A stretch of DNA of 64,000 bases, from the NCBI RefSeq assembly GCF_002251365.1, contig NZ_NPJH01000053.1, positions 1 to 64,000 on the forward strand, written 5' to 3'. Source of the DNA: Prevotella sp. P3-122 (GTDB taxonomy: Bacteria > Bacteroidota > Bacteroidia > Bacteroidales > Bacteroidaceae). Numbering within the stretch: position 1 is the first letter of the stretch; each line of letters begins with the position of its first letter. Position numbers and translations under genes: made by a program. Below the pieces are notes generated by a model that was not told the DNA's origin, did not search any database, and worked only from the letters and a program-made list of their open reading frames with translations. Positions 15,985 to 24,273 of the stretch are shown here, in pieces.

Positions 15985-17268
15985 ATGGACAACAAGAAAC
16001 ACATCGGCACACTATGCGTACAGGCAGGATGGACACCGAAGAACGGAGAGTCGAGAGTACTGCCAATAGTACAGAGCACAACTTTCAAGTACGACAATTC
16101 TGAGGAAATGGCCTTACTCTTCGACCTGAAGAAGGAGGGATATTTCTACACACGTCTTCAAAACCCCACCAACGACGCCGTAGCGTCCAAGATAGCCGCT
16201 CTAGAGGGTGGCGTTGGTGCCGTACTGACATCAAGCGGGCAGGCCGCCAATTTCTACGCCATCTTCAACATCTGCGAGGCTGGCGGACACATTGTGGTGA
16301 GCAACAATATCTATGGCGGAACATACAATCTCTTCGGCGTGACGCTGAAGAAGCTCGGCATAGACTGCACATACGTAGACCCCACGGCTGACGACGAGGA
16401 GATAGAGAAGGCTTTCCGGCCAAATACCAAGGCTCTCTTCGGTGAGACCATCGCCAATCCAGGATGCAGCGTATTCGATATAGAGCGCTTTGCAAAGATG
16501 GCACACCGACACGGCGTTCCACTTATCGTTGACAATACTTTCGCCACCCCCGTAAACTGCCGTCCCTTCGAATGGGGTTGCGACATAGTCACACACTCAA
16601 CAACGAAATACATGGACGGTCATGCCACACAGGTTGGCGGATGCGTCGTTGACAGTGGCAATTTCGACTGGGATGCTCATGCAGACAAGTTCCCGGGACT
16701 ATGCACACCCGACGAGTCGTACCATGGCCTGACATACACCAAGGCATTCGGAAAGATGGCATATACCACAAAACTTGTGGCACAGCTGATGAGAGACCTC
16801 GGCTCAATACCTGCCCCACAAAACTCATTTCTACTGAACCTTGGTCTTGAGACCCTCCATCTGCGTATGCCCCGCCATTGCGAGAACGCACAGAAGGTGG
16901 CACAATTCCTGCACGATGACCCGAGAGTAGCATGGGTAAGATACTCAGGTCTTGCCGATGACCCCGACCACAAGCTGGCTTTGAAATATCTTCCCAACGG
17001 CTCATGCGGAGTAATGTGCTTCGGACTCAAGGGCGACCGCGAGACAGCTATAAAGTTCATGGACTCGCTCAAGATGATTGCCATAGTTACCCACGTGGCC
17101 GACGCGCGCTCATGTGTTCTCCATCCTGCAAGCCATACACACCGCCAGCTGTCTGAAGAGCAACTGCGCGAGGCGGGAATCGCTCCTGACCTTATCCGTC
17201 TGTCGGTAGGCATCGAGGACGTCGAGGACATAATCGACGACATCAGGCAGGCATTGGACAAAATATAG
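15985..17268 (+). CDS. metY: O-acetylhomoserine (thiol)-lyase
   Basis: A 427-residue PLP enzyme of the Cys/Met metabolism family that converts O-acetylhomoserine and sulfide to homocysteine. The PLP lysine is K208 in SVTHSTTKYMDGHATQVGG-type context (HSTTKYMDGH). Other motifs: YTRLQNPTNDAVASKIAALEGG, VSNNIYGGTYNLF and HPASHTHRQLSEEQL with RLSVGIED near the end. The length of about 425 and the YNLF segment favour MetY over the shorter cystathionine enzymes. It is a single gene with its own promoter. Confidence 0.92.
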   Translation: MDNKKHIGTLCVQAGWTPKNGESRVLPIVQSTTFKYDNSEEMALLFDLKKEGYFYTRLQNPTNDAVASKIAALEGGVGAVLTSSGQAANFYAIFNICEAGGHIVVSNNIYGGTYNLFGVTLKKLGIDCTYVDPTADDEEIEKAFRPNTKALFGETIANPGCSVFDIERFAKMAHRHGVPLIVDNTFATPVNCRPFEWGCDIVTHSTTKYMDGHATQVGGCVVDSGNFDWDAHADKFPGLCTPDESYHGLTYTKAFGKMAYTTKLVAQLMRDLGSIPAPQNSFLLNLGLETLHLRMPRHCENAQKVAQFLHDDPRVAWVRYSGLADDPDHKLALKYLPNGSCGVMCFGLKGDRETAIKFMDSLKMIAIVTHVADARSCVLHPASHTHRQLSEEQLREAGIAPDLIRLSVGIEDVEDIIDDIRQALDKI

Positions 17269-17302
17269 GTGGAAACACCTTCTTGGTGATAATCAAAAAA
17301 AA

Positions 17303-17347
17303 GAAGAAGACCTTTGTGGAAACAGTCATTCCTCAAAGGTCTTCTTC
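17303..17347 (-). terminator. Perfect 14-bp terminator overlapping the end of the 63-residue gene
   Basis: GAAGAAGACCTTTG at 17303-17316 and CAAAGGTCTTCTTC at 17334-17347 are perfectly complementary. On the minus strand the stem is followed by eight T. The proximal arm encodes the residues before the last two glutamates of the small gene, so coding and terminator overlap. It may also stop metY transcripts coming from the left. Confidence 0.85.
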
Positions 17348-17517
17348 AAGCTTTCCCAGTTCTGGAAACCGGCAAGCAGAGCCAGTTTGTCGAGCGTCTC
17401 GCGTGTCGGTTTCTCCTTTCCCGTCAGTATATCCGTCAACTTACGCAAAGCCTTTGGCTCCAGTTTCACCTTGTGCCTGGAAGCAAACTCATAGAGTTTC
17501 TTAAATTCGCGTATCAT
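17326..17517 (-). CDS. Small helix-turn-helix-like protein, 63 residues
   Basis: The product starts MIREFKKLYEFASRHK and ends NWESLKKTFEE. The segment LRKLTDILTGKEKPTRETLDKLALLAGF has the pattern of a short helix-turn-helix module seen at the end of several Bacteroidota proteins (xxTLDxLAxxxGFxxWExF). The ATG at 17517 is preferred over one at 17586 because the latter lies upstream of the predicted transcription start. A promoter with both boxes and a strong terminator frame it tightly, which supports a real gene. The function is unknown; DNA binding is only a guess. Confidence 0.7.
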   Translation of the reverse strand: MIREFKKLYEFASRHKVKLEPKALRKLTDILTGKEKPTRETLDKLALLAGFQNWESLKKTFEE

Positions 17518-17550
17518 CTTACTGTAATGATTGATATGATTACCCGGGTG

Positions 17551-17581
17551 CAAAGGTAATGCAAATATGGCTAACGGCAAA
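17551..17581 (-). promoter_or_regulatory. Promoter of the 63-residue gene
   Basis: TTTG at 17581-17578, a 19-base spacer and TACCTTTG at 17558-17551 on the minus strand match the full consensus; the leader is about 30 bases. Confidence 0.8.
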
Positions 17582-17630
17582 ATCATTGCTAAAAAATTGC
17601 ATTTTACTTTTTTATTTCACTCGTTTGCAC

Positions 17631-17638
17631 TACCTTTG
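17631..17638 (+). promoter_or_regulatory. Candidate -7 promoter element for the AICAR formyltransferase
   Basis: TACCTTTG, 53 bases upstream of the start, facing away from the neighbouring minus-strand promoter. A TTTT occupies the -33 position. Confidence 0.65.
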
Positions 17639-17690
17639 CAAATGCTAAGAAAAAGGTAATAAGAAATTAAATAAACAGTATTCGACAGTT

Positions 17691-18872
17691 ATGAAAGAAT
17701 TGGCTTTAAAGTACGGATGCAACCCCAACCAGAAACCATCGAGGATATTCATGGAAGAGGGTGAGCTCCCCATTGAAGTAATCAACGGTCGACCGGGATA
17801 TATCAATTTCCTGGACGCCCTGAACAGTTGGCAACTCGTAAAGGAACTCAAGGCAGCAACAGGCATGCCGGCTGCAGCGAGCTTCAAGCACGTCAGCCCT
17901 GCCGGTGCTGCTATAGGACTGCCCCTTAGCGATACCCTGAAAAGGATATATTTCGTTGACGACGTAAAGATTGAGCTGTCACCACTCGCATGCGCATACG
18001 CCCGTGCCAGAGGTGCCGACCGCATGTGCTCGTATGGCGACTTCGTTGCACTGAGCGACATTTGCGACGCTGCCACCGCCACTCTTATCAAGCGGGAGGT
18101 CAGCGACGGAGTGATAGCACCGGGATATACTGATGAGGCATTGGAGATACTCAAGGACAAGCGCAAGGGAACATACAACGTAATAAAGATTGACCCTGAC
18201 TATACTCCCGCGCCGATAGAGCGCAAGCAGGTGTTCGGCATCACCTTCGAGCAGGGACGCAACGAGATAAGACTCGACGACCCCGCACTCTTCGAGAACA
18301 TCCCCACACAGAACAAGACATTCACCGACGAGGCTAAGCGCGACCTCATCATCGCCCTTATAACCCTTAAGTACACCCAGAGCAACTCCGTATGCTATGT
18401 CAAGGACGGGCAGGCCATCGGTATCGGAGCAGGACAGCAGAGCCGCATACACTGCACCCGCCTGGCCGGGCAGAAGGCCGATATATGGTGGCTGCGCCAG
18501 TGCCCGAAGGTTATGAACCTTCCGTTCAAGCCGGGCATCAGGCGCGCTGACCGCGACAACACCATTGACGTATACATCAGCGAGGAATACGAGGACGTAC
18601 TGCGTGACGGCACATGGGAGATGTTCTTCACCGAGAAGCCAGAGGTGCTGACAGCAGAAGAGAAGAAGGCCTGGATAGCACAGAACACAAAGGTTGCCCT
18701 TGGCTCAGATGCTTTCTTCCCATTCGGTGACAATATCGAGCGCGCCCACAAGAGCGGAGTTGAATACATCGCCCAGGCTGGCGGCAGCATACGTGACGAC
18801 AATGTTATCGAGACTTGCGACAAGTACGGCATCGCCATGGCGTTCACCGGAGTAAGGCTGTTCCACCATTGA
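17691..18872 (+). CDS. Phosphoribosylaminoimidazolecarboxamide (AICAR) formyltransferase, single domain
   Basis: A 393-residue protein equivalent to the transformylase part of PurH, which adds a formyl group from 10-formyltetrahydrofolate to AICAR in purine synthesis. Family segments: LKYGCNPNQKPS, AAASFKHVSPAGAA, SDGVIAPGYTDEAL, LKYTQSNSVCYVKDGQAIGIGAGQQSRIHCTRLAG and SDAFFPFGDNIERAHKSGVEYIAQAGGSIRDD. The N-terminal IMP cyclohydrolase domain (about 200 residues) of normal PurH is absent and there is no room for it upstream. Such stand-alone forms are known in Bacteroidales. The partner cyclohydrolase must be elsewhere. Confidence 0.93.
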   Translation: MKELALKYGCNPNQKPSRIFMEEGELPIEVINGRPGYINFLDALNSWQLVKELKAATGMPAAASFKHVSPAGAAIGLPLSDTLKRIYFVDDVKIELSPLACAYARARGADRMCSYGDFVALSDICDAATATLIKREVSDGVIAPGYTDEALEILKDKRKGTYNVIKIDPDYTPAPIERKQVFGITFEQGRNEIRLDDPALFENIPTQNKTFTDEAKRDLIIALITLKYTQSNSVCYVKDGQAIGIGAGQQSRIHCTRLAGQKADIWWLRQCPKVMNLPFKPGIRRADRDNTIDVYISEEYEDVLRDGTWEMFFTEKPEVLTAEEKKAWIAQNTKVALGSDAFFPFGDNIERAHKSGVEYIAQAGGSIRDDNVIETCDKYGIAMAFTGVRLFHH

Positions 18873-18962
18873 TTTATTCTCATTTGACGATCGAACAAGT
18901 TTTTTCCAAAGGCGAACAGTATCGCCGAGACTTGCTTTGACAAGTTGCAGAGCCTAACAGAC

Positions 18963-19032
18963 AAGTTGACAAGTTAATGGTCTTTTTGACTATAACTTCT
19001 ATAGTGACGATGAGCCATTAACTTGCCAACTT
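18963..19032. repeat. Long nested inverted repeat after the formyltransferase gene
   Basis: AAGTTGACAAGTTAATGG at 18963-18980 pairs with CCATTAACTTGCCAACTT at 19015-19032 with one mismatch. Inside the loop ACTATA-acttc-TATAGT forms a second perfect hairpin. It may be a terminator or a small dispersed element. Confidence 0.75.
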
Positions 19033-19072
19033 TAAACACTCAATATTAAACTCCAAACATTAAACCCTCTAC

Positions 19073-19261
19073 ATGTCAGACAGCTTTAACGATATTCTCG
19101 AAGGAGGCATAGTCTTCAAGAAAGGGCCGAGCAACAGCAAGGGCTCTGACAAAGTGAAGACAAAAGCCAAGAAAAAGAAATACATTACCGGTGCACACGG
19201 CAGTGGCTCTGCCAAGCAGAAGGCCAAATATCGTGAGCAGCGAGCCAACAGGCACAAATAG
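19073..19261 (+). CDS. Small basic protein, 62 residues, function unknown
   Basis: The product begins MSDSFNDILEGGIVFKKG and its second half is very rich in lysine, arginine and serine (KTKAKKKKYITGAHGSGSA, ending REQRANRHK). There is no signal peptide or recognised domain; the composition resembles small nucleic-acid- or ribosome-associated proteins. No promoter or ribosome-binding site decides the start, but the codon use looks like that of neighbouring genes. It may be a real conserved small protein or a chance frame. Confidence 0.5.
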   Translation: MSDSFNDILEGGIVFKKGPSNSKGSDKVKTKAKKKKYITGAHGSGSAKQKAKYREQRANRHK

Positions 19262-19329
19262 CCTTTGTCTATTACCAATGCCGTAAGCTCAGGCAAACAC
19301 CCTCTTCCATAGTGACGACATCGTTACCA

Positions 19330-20823
19330 TCATTTCTCCCTCCATGTATGGAAAGAATGCGGTGGTAGCAACTGATTAAGGAACTTTTTACCTAACTGAA
19401 CGGTAGCCTGTCGAGGCTGGTCAGTGATGTTGGCAGCTATTACCACCCGCTTCCCGTCTGGACGTGCAAAGACAATAACGGGCAGCCCCTGACAGTCGTT
19501 CTTACTCTTGTATGCCAGTACACGGCTACCGGGAACCACCTCGCCAGAGAAATGCCTTACAGCATGATATTCCGCAGTATAACGATGGGTTTGGGTCTTT
19601 GAATCTACCTGTATAAGAGCATTCTGTTTCCATCCCCAAGGACTCTGACCATTGTCACACAAGACGAAATTCCAAATAAAATACTCATCACATCCACGCC
19701 CTATATAGTCGCACAGCAGATGGAACGTATGTTCTCCTGCTCGCCAATCCATAGAACCATCACCGCACTCGCTTTCCGAAGAGATGAGGTGCAGGGAAGG
19801 ATACCTCTGACGAAGCCTGTCGAGATGCTCACGGCATTCCCATTGTATGCCCAGTCCCTCTACATCATCCTTCAGCCTGTCAACGATGGTCTCCACATAG
19901 TCATACCTATTGGTATTGAATGTTCCGAGATATAGTTTCACTTCAGGATGCTTACGCGACAGGGTTGGCTTTAGATAGCAGGCGTTGAAAATTCTCGTTC
20001 CCTCAGCTGTCCATGCACATCCTGGATAAGGTGTGTAGCTGTATGCCTCATTCTGATACATCACCATGTCTATGGGAATATCCTGCTCTGCGTAGAGTTC
20101 AATGAAGCGGCAGAACATGTCGGCATACGACTGCAGATAGCGTGGATCCTGTATCATAAAGTTCTGAGTAGCGAGACGACGTGGAAATACATTGTTCCGA
20201 TTACCCAACAACTTCATCTCGTCCGGGTCGATATTAGCCACACCATCATAGAGCAAGACATCCTTCTCTTTAGGCTGATTGTTGTAGCGACTGCTCACTA
20301 CAGGATAGTCCTGGTTAATTTTCATCCATGCTGGCGGACTCCATGGAGACATCCAGAAGGTAAGAGCAGGCTGATACTTTTGCGCCATTTTTATCAGACG
20401 GATTACATTCTTCTTGTCATGCTCGATATTGAAATACTTCAGCATGAAGTCTCCGGCTACGGTGTCGCATGAGTACCATGCCCGCGAATAGTCATTAGCA
20501 TTCATGGTAAGCCTGCCACGCGTGAAATGCAACTGCCCGTCTGGTGCAAAGATATTGTGGAGAATTTCCTCCCTTGCCTCATCTGTCAGCAGAAGCAAGG
20601 CATCAAGTCCAAGTTCATTGAAGCAAGTGCCCCAAGCCTTGAACTCATGTCCTTTCTCCTGACCTGTGACTATCAGCAGTGGAGTAGCAGCAGCCTTCGC
20701 ATGCAACTTTGCAGACGTACTCTGCCACTCCTTCTGCTCTGTCGTTGTATAATGTCTGAAAGTCTGCGCACTAACCATAAGGCTACAAATCATCAGACAA
20801 CAAGCGAGAATACATTTTGTCAT
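19330..20823 (-). CDS. Secreted glycoside hydrolase family 30 enzyme
   Basis: A 497-residue exported enzyme: signal peptide to about residue 20 (MVSAQ), then a GH30 (beta/alpha)8 barrel and a C-terminal beta-sandwich. Motifs are AWGTCFNELGLDAL at the first strand, FWMSPWSPPAWMK, the acid/base E259 in VMYQNEAYSYTPYPGC, and the nucleophile within SSESECGDG (E350/E352). This resembles glucosylceramidase-type GH30 acting on beta-glucosidic links such as beta-1,6-glucan or beta-glucosides. It begins 26 bases after the large secreted metalloprotease-like gene, so the two are probably co-transcribed. Confidence 0.88.
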   Translation of the reverse strand: MTKCILACCLMICSLMVSAQTFRHYTTTEQKEWQSTSAKLHAKAAATPLLIVTGQEKGHEFKAWGTCFNELGLDALLLLTDEAREEILHNIFAPDGQLHFTRGRLTMNANDYSRAWYSCDTVAGDFMLKYFNIEHDKKNVIRLIKMAQKYQPALTFWMSPWSPPAWMKINQDYPVVSSRYNNQPKEKDVLLYDGVANIDPDEMKLLGNRNNVFPRRLATQNFMIQDPRYLQSYADMFCRFIELYAEQDIPIDMVMYQNEAYSYTPYPGCAWTAEGTRIFNACYLKPTLSRKHPEVKLYLGTFNTNRYDYVETIVDRLKDDVEGLGIQWECREHLDRLRQRYPSLHLISSESECGDGSMDWRAGEHTFHLLCDYIGRGCDEYFIWNFVLCDNGQSPWGWKQNALIQVDSKTQTHRYTAEYHAVRHFSGEVVPGSRVLAYKSKNDCQGLPVIVFARPDGKRVVIAANITDQPRQATVQLGKKFLNQLLPPHSFHTWREK

Positions 20824-20849
20824 ATTCTAAGTGTATATTATAAGTGCTG

Positions 20850-23800
20850 TTACCTCACAAAGACCTTCTTTGTCGTGCCGTCGCTATACCTTATTATATT
20901 AAGGCCCTTGCCGGTTTTGCTCTTTGCAACGCCATCAGCCGTCCATATTCCGACAACCGTCTTGCCTCCATCGGCATTGCCATCATTAAGACTTACAGGT
21001 TCTATGCCCGTAGCGATGGCCGCCTTGCGGTAAGCCTCCAGCTCATCCTCGCTGAAAATTATCCATTGCTGTGCCGTTGCGCTGTTGCTATAGTTGAATT
21101 TGGCCTGCTCAAGCATGCCAAATCCCGACTTTCCGACATACACCTTTGCACCTACGGCCTTATTGCCGCCATCGTTCCATGTCAGCCAATATCCGTGGGT
21201 AGCGAACGCGCTGCTTCCCACTCCAAGGGTCACGTCCGTTCTGTCGGGCATCAGCTGGAACTGCTCTGTTGACGAAGGTGTGGACGTCTGCTTCAATGTC
21301 ACGTATGTCGACGATGAGGAGTGGGTGAGATACTTACCCGTCACAGCATTCTTAAACCTGTAATATCCCTGAGACGGCACAAACTCCATGTACCATGCCG
21401 CGGAGTCGCTGACGGTCTCGTCTGTGAGGCACGGTTTCCATCCAACCACCGTTGAGTTGACCTGCGCCAGCAGTCCCTCGCCCAGTCCACGGTCGGCATG
21501 CTTGTTCATAAGGTAGTACTTCTTCGAGTCATCAAAATTATATGTGTAGCCGGCGATGCCGTTCACATGACTGGTTGTTGGGCACAGGCCGTCAATGAAG
21601 AGTCCGTATAGTATGCACATGCCACCAATATACTGCAGTTCGCTGTGCTTGTCTTTGTCCGCACCGTTTACCAGCCAGTCGTAAGTAGCACTGGAGCCCC
21701 ATCCGTGTGTCCGGTCACCAGTGAAGTAAAGGTCATCAGAAACCCTGTTCTCAAGGAAGTTCAGCACGTCGTTGGCTTCTCTTCCGAGCCATTTGCCCGA
21801 GCTGGTATTCTGACGTGTGTCGGCACAGTCGTACCATATCCAGTGGGTTCCCACTCCAACGCCATGTCCAGTCTCATGCAGGACAGTACCGATAGCCTGA
21901 TAAGCCGCATTGGGGCCAATCCGCATCCAACCGCCATAGCTGCAGTCGGCCGTAGGAGTTCCCGAGCCATAATTGCCAGTCAGATGGAAGCCCCTTATTC
22001 CGGTCCACTCATTGAAATAGTCTATGGTCTCCTTTATCGCGTTGCGGCAGCGTGTGTTTGCAGCATCGTCTGGCGCGCCCTCGTTCCACGACCATGTGCA
22101 TCCGCCCTTCGGATGTGTCACTATCTTTATCTCGTCGCCATAGGCAACAGTATAGGTTGAGTTCATCACGTATGGGCGTGCATAATATACCGTCGCGGGC
22201 TTCATGCCCTTGATGTGGAAAATATAACCATTGAGCGAGAACGACTTGGTGGTCCTATTGTCCAGGACAGTAGGATTATGGTCTGTGCTCCAGCATACTC
22301 CCCTCTCCAGAATATTCGAGCCCGTCATGGTTGCGCGCACGAGAGCCTCCGTAGCACCGGTCGCCACATACTTGTGGATGAATGTCACGGCAGGTGCAAC
22401 TCCTGTGCCCGGTGTAGCATTGGCGATGTTGAATGCCAGCACAGCCTTGTCAAGCTGCTCTATCTCCGCATACAGGTCCTCAGCCTTTACCTCTGCATTC
22501 TGTGCAAGCGCCTTTGCCTTGTCTATTTCTGCCAGCAGGGCCGCAGCCTCGTTCTTTGCTGCGTCATAGGCAGTCTCGGCCTTTCCTATCGCCTCGACAA
22601 GAGCATTGTAGTCAGACACCGACTCGCCAGCCTTCCTGATGGCATCCTTGATGGCCTTTACCGCAGCCTGTATGTCAGCCTCCTCAGAGTCAGCATTTAT
22701 AGCCTTCGCCTGTGTCAATGCCGAAGCCAGCTCGTCGGCAGCCGTCTTGCTCATCATGCTGCCCTGTTTTACCTCGGCGTCAGCTATGAGTCGCTGCATC
22801 TCTGCCATCAGGACACTCTCGGTGATATGGCCTACAAGGCTCAGTCTGAAGTTGTCAACAGCAAGCCAGTTGCCTATTGCGCCAACGGCCCTGTAGCCAA
22901 CCACTGCCTCGCCCGTGAGGTTGGTGAATTTCACGCTATAGTCGGCAGGAGTATACACATCTGTCTCGCTGTCGTCAGCGAACACCACTGTTCCCGCACA
23001 TTTCTGTGTCGTTGATGCCTGATTGAGGTTCTGGGCTCCAACAGTGAGCACATACACGCCGTTTGGCAAAGCTATGGTCTGGCTTACTGACGCGTCGCCG
23101 ACCTTATTTCCCGAGCTTACCCATTTCTCAATATATGTGGAACCGGCCTTTTTGGTGAATGACGAATTGGTCTGTGTGACCAGTCCGTCGCATGTCCATC
23201 CGTTGGTTCCGTCCTCGAAGCTTGGGTTCTTGATATACTCAGTAACGTCTAAGGGGTTGTCCTCACTGACATTGTTCTTGCGGTATACGCTCACGGCATT
23301 CTTCAGTGCGAGGGATGCCTCGAGAACTTCCACGACACTGGCGTCGGCAGCATCGGCAACGCTCTGCGCAGCATTGATGGACGCAAGCAGTTCCTGAGCA
23401 CCCACTCCGCTACCATCAGCATACAGGCTGTTGGCTGTAGAGATTGTGGACAAAAGGTCGGTCTTGTCTACGGCCATGTCCTCGCCAACAAGCTGAACAT
23501 AGTCCACGACGAGCTTTGCCGAGTTGGCAGAGCCTCCGGCCGCGGCCTTCATGCCGAACCTGATTTTTCCTGTCGTTGTCTTTGTCAGAGTGAACGTTAT
23601 CTTGTCCAATGTCCATTGTCCTACTGCATACGACGTAACGGTAGAGTTTACGGATGTTCCCGATGATGGCACCCATGCCACCTGTGACTCCGCAGGCGTA
23701 GCGCTTCCGCCGTTGTATGTGGGGACATTCAGGGTATATGTTCCTGCGGGCAGCGTCACTGTCTGATAGAAGGCGAACGTTTGCTCCCATCCCGTAGAGA

Positions 23801-24095
23801 TGGCGAGACCACCACCCGCCTTGCCGTCATAACCGGCTTTAGGCACCGAGGCACCATTGAAAGTGCCGCCGAAGCCATACTCATAGGTACCAACGATGGT
23901 GTAGTTGGCTGACAGGTCGGCTGTCCACCCTTTGACATCGAGCAATTCCTGAGCAACGGCTGTCGACTGGGATGCCGTATAGTCAAAATACTGATTGAAA
24001 TCATAATTGGCCAGATAATACTTTGACACATCCGTCTGGGCATGGGCAAGTATTCCTACCAGCAAAAACAAGTTAGTTAGAATAAATTTTCTCAT
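20850..24095 (-). CDS. Large secreted multidomain protein with a metalloprotease-like HExxH motif and C-terminal sorting tail
   Basis: 1081 residues from the ATG at 24095 (MRKFILTNLFLLVGILAHAQ, signal peptide). In order: two carbohydrate-binding-like beta domains (about 20-205, with AFYQTVTLPAGTYTLNV; and about 285-430, with NPSFEDGTNGW and LPNGVYVLTVGAQN), helical Ala/Glu-rich linkers, a fibronectin-like segment, then a region with the zinc-type motif HETGHGVGVGTHW at 740-752, a ricin/lectin-like beta region (YYRFKNAVTGKYLTH) and a C-terminal tail IRYSDGTTKKVFVR typical of sorting domains. The third histidine is one residue further than in classic metzincins. Likely an extracellular protease or mucin/glycan-binding protein; exact role unknown. 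First gene of a unit with GH30. Confidence 0.8.
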   Translation of the reverse strand: MRKFILTNLFLLVGILAHAQTDVSKYYLANYDFNQYFDYTASQSTAVAQELLDVKGWTADLSANYTIVGTYEYGFGGTFNGASVPKAGYDGKAGGGLAISTGWEQTFAFYQTVTLPAGTYTLNVPTYNGGSATPAESQVAWVPSSGTSVNSTVTSYAVGQWTLDKITFTLTKTTTGKIRFGMKAAAGGSANSAKLVVDYVQLVGEDMAVDKTDLLSTISTANSLYADGSGVGAQELLASINAAQSVADAADASVVEVLEASLALKNAVSVYRKNNVSEDNPLDVTEYIKNPSFEDGTNGWTCDGLVTQTNSSFTKKAGSTYIEKWVSSGNKVGDASVSQTIALPNGVYVLTVGAQNLNQASTTQKCAGTVVFADDSETDVYTPADYSVKFTNLTGEAVVGYRAVGAIGNWLAVDNFRLSLVGHITESVLMAEMQRLIADAEVKQGSMMSKTAADELASALTQAKAINADSEEADIQAAVKAIKDAIRKAGESVSDYNALVEAIGKAETAYDAAKNEAAALLAEIDKAKALAQNAEVKAEDLYAEIEQLDKAVLAFNIANATPGTGVAPAVTFIHKYVATGATEALVRATMTGSNILERGVCWSTDHNPTVLDNRTTKSFSLNGYIFHIKGMKPATVYYARPYVMNSTYTVAYGDEIKIVTHPKGGCTWSWNEGAPDDAANTRCRNAIKETIDYFNEWTGIRGFHLTGNYGSGTPTADCSYGGWMRIGPNAAYQAIGTVLHETGHGVGVGTHWIWYDCADTRQNTSSGKWLGREANDVLNFLENRVSDDLYFTGDRTHGWGSSATYDWLVNGADKDKHSELQYIGGMCILYGLFIDGLCPTTSHVNGIAGYTYNFDDSKKYYLMNKHADRGLGEGLLAQVNSTVVGWKPCLTDETVSDSAAWYMEFVPSQGYYRFKNAVTGKYLTHSSSSTYVTLKQTSTPSSTEQFQLMPDRTDVTLGVGSSAFATHGYWLTWNDGGNKAVGAKVYVGKSGFGMLEQAKFNYSNSATAQQWIIFSEDELEAYRKAAIATGIEPVSLNDGNADGGKTVVGIWTADGVAKSKTGKGLNIIRYSDGTTKKVFVR

Positions 24096-24130
24096 CTTGC
24101 AATTATTTAGGTTTTCTATATTTTCTTCTG

Positions 24131-24138
24131 CAAATATA
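24131..24138 (-). promoter_or_regulatory. Candidate -7 promoter element for the metalloprotease-GH30 unit
   Basis: TATATTTG on the minus strand, 36 bases upstream of the chosen start. Because it overlaps codons of a longer upstream frame, it supports the shorter start at 24095. Confidence 0.6.
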
Positions 24139-24273
24139 CATAAAAAAGACGAATTGTAAGCCATTCAGTATAAAGAAGTTATTATTCTTTAGAGGGAAAT
24201 ACAATATTTTCCCCGTATTCAAACCATAATAACATTGCATCTTCATTACGGACGCATATGTCTGGGATAGCTA

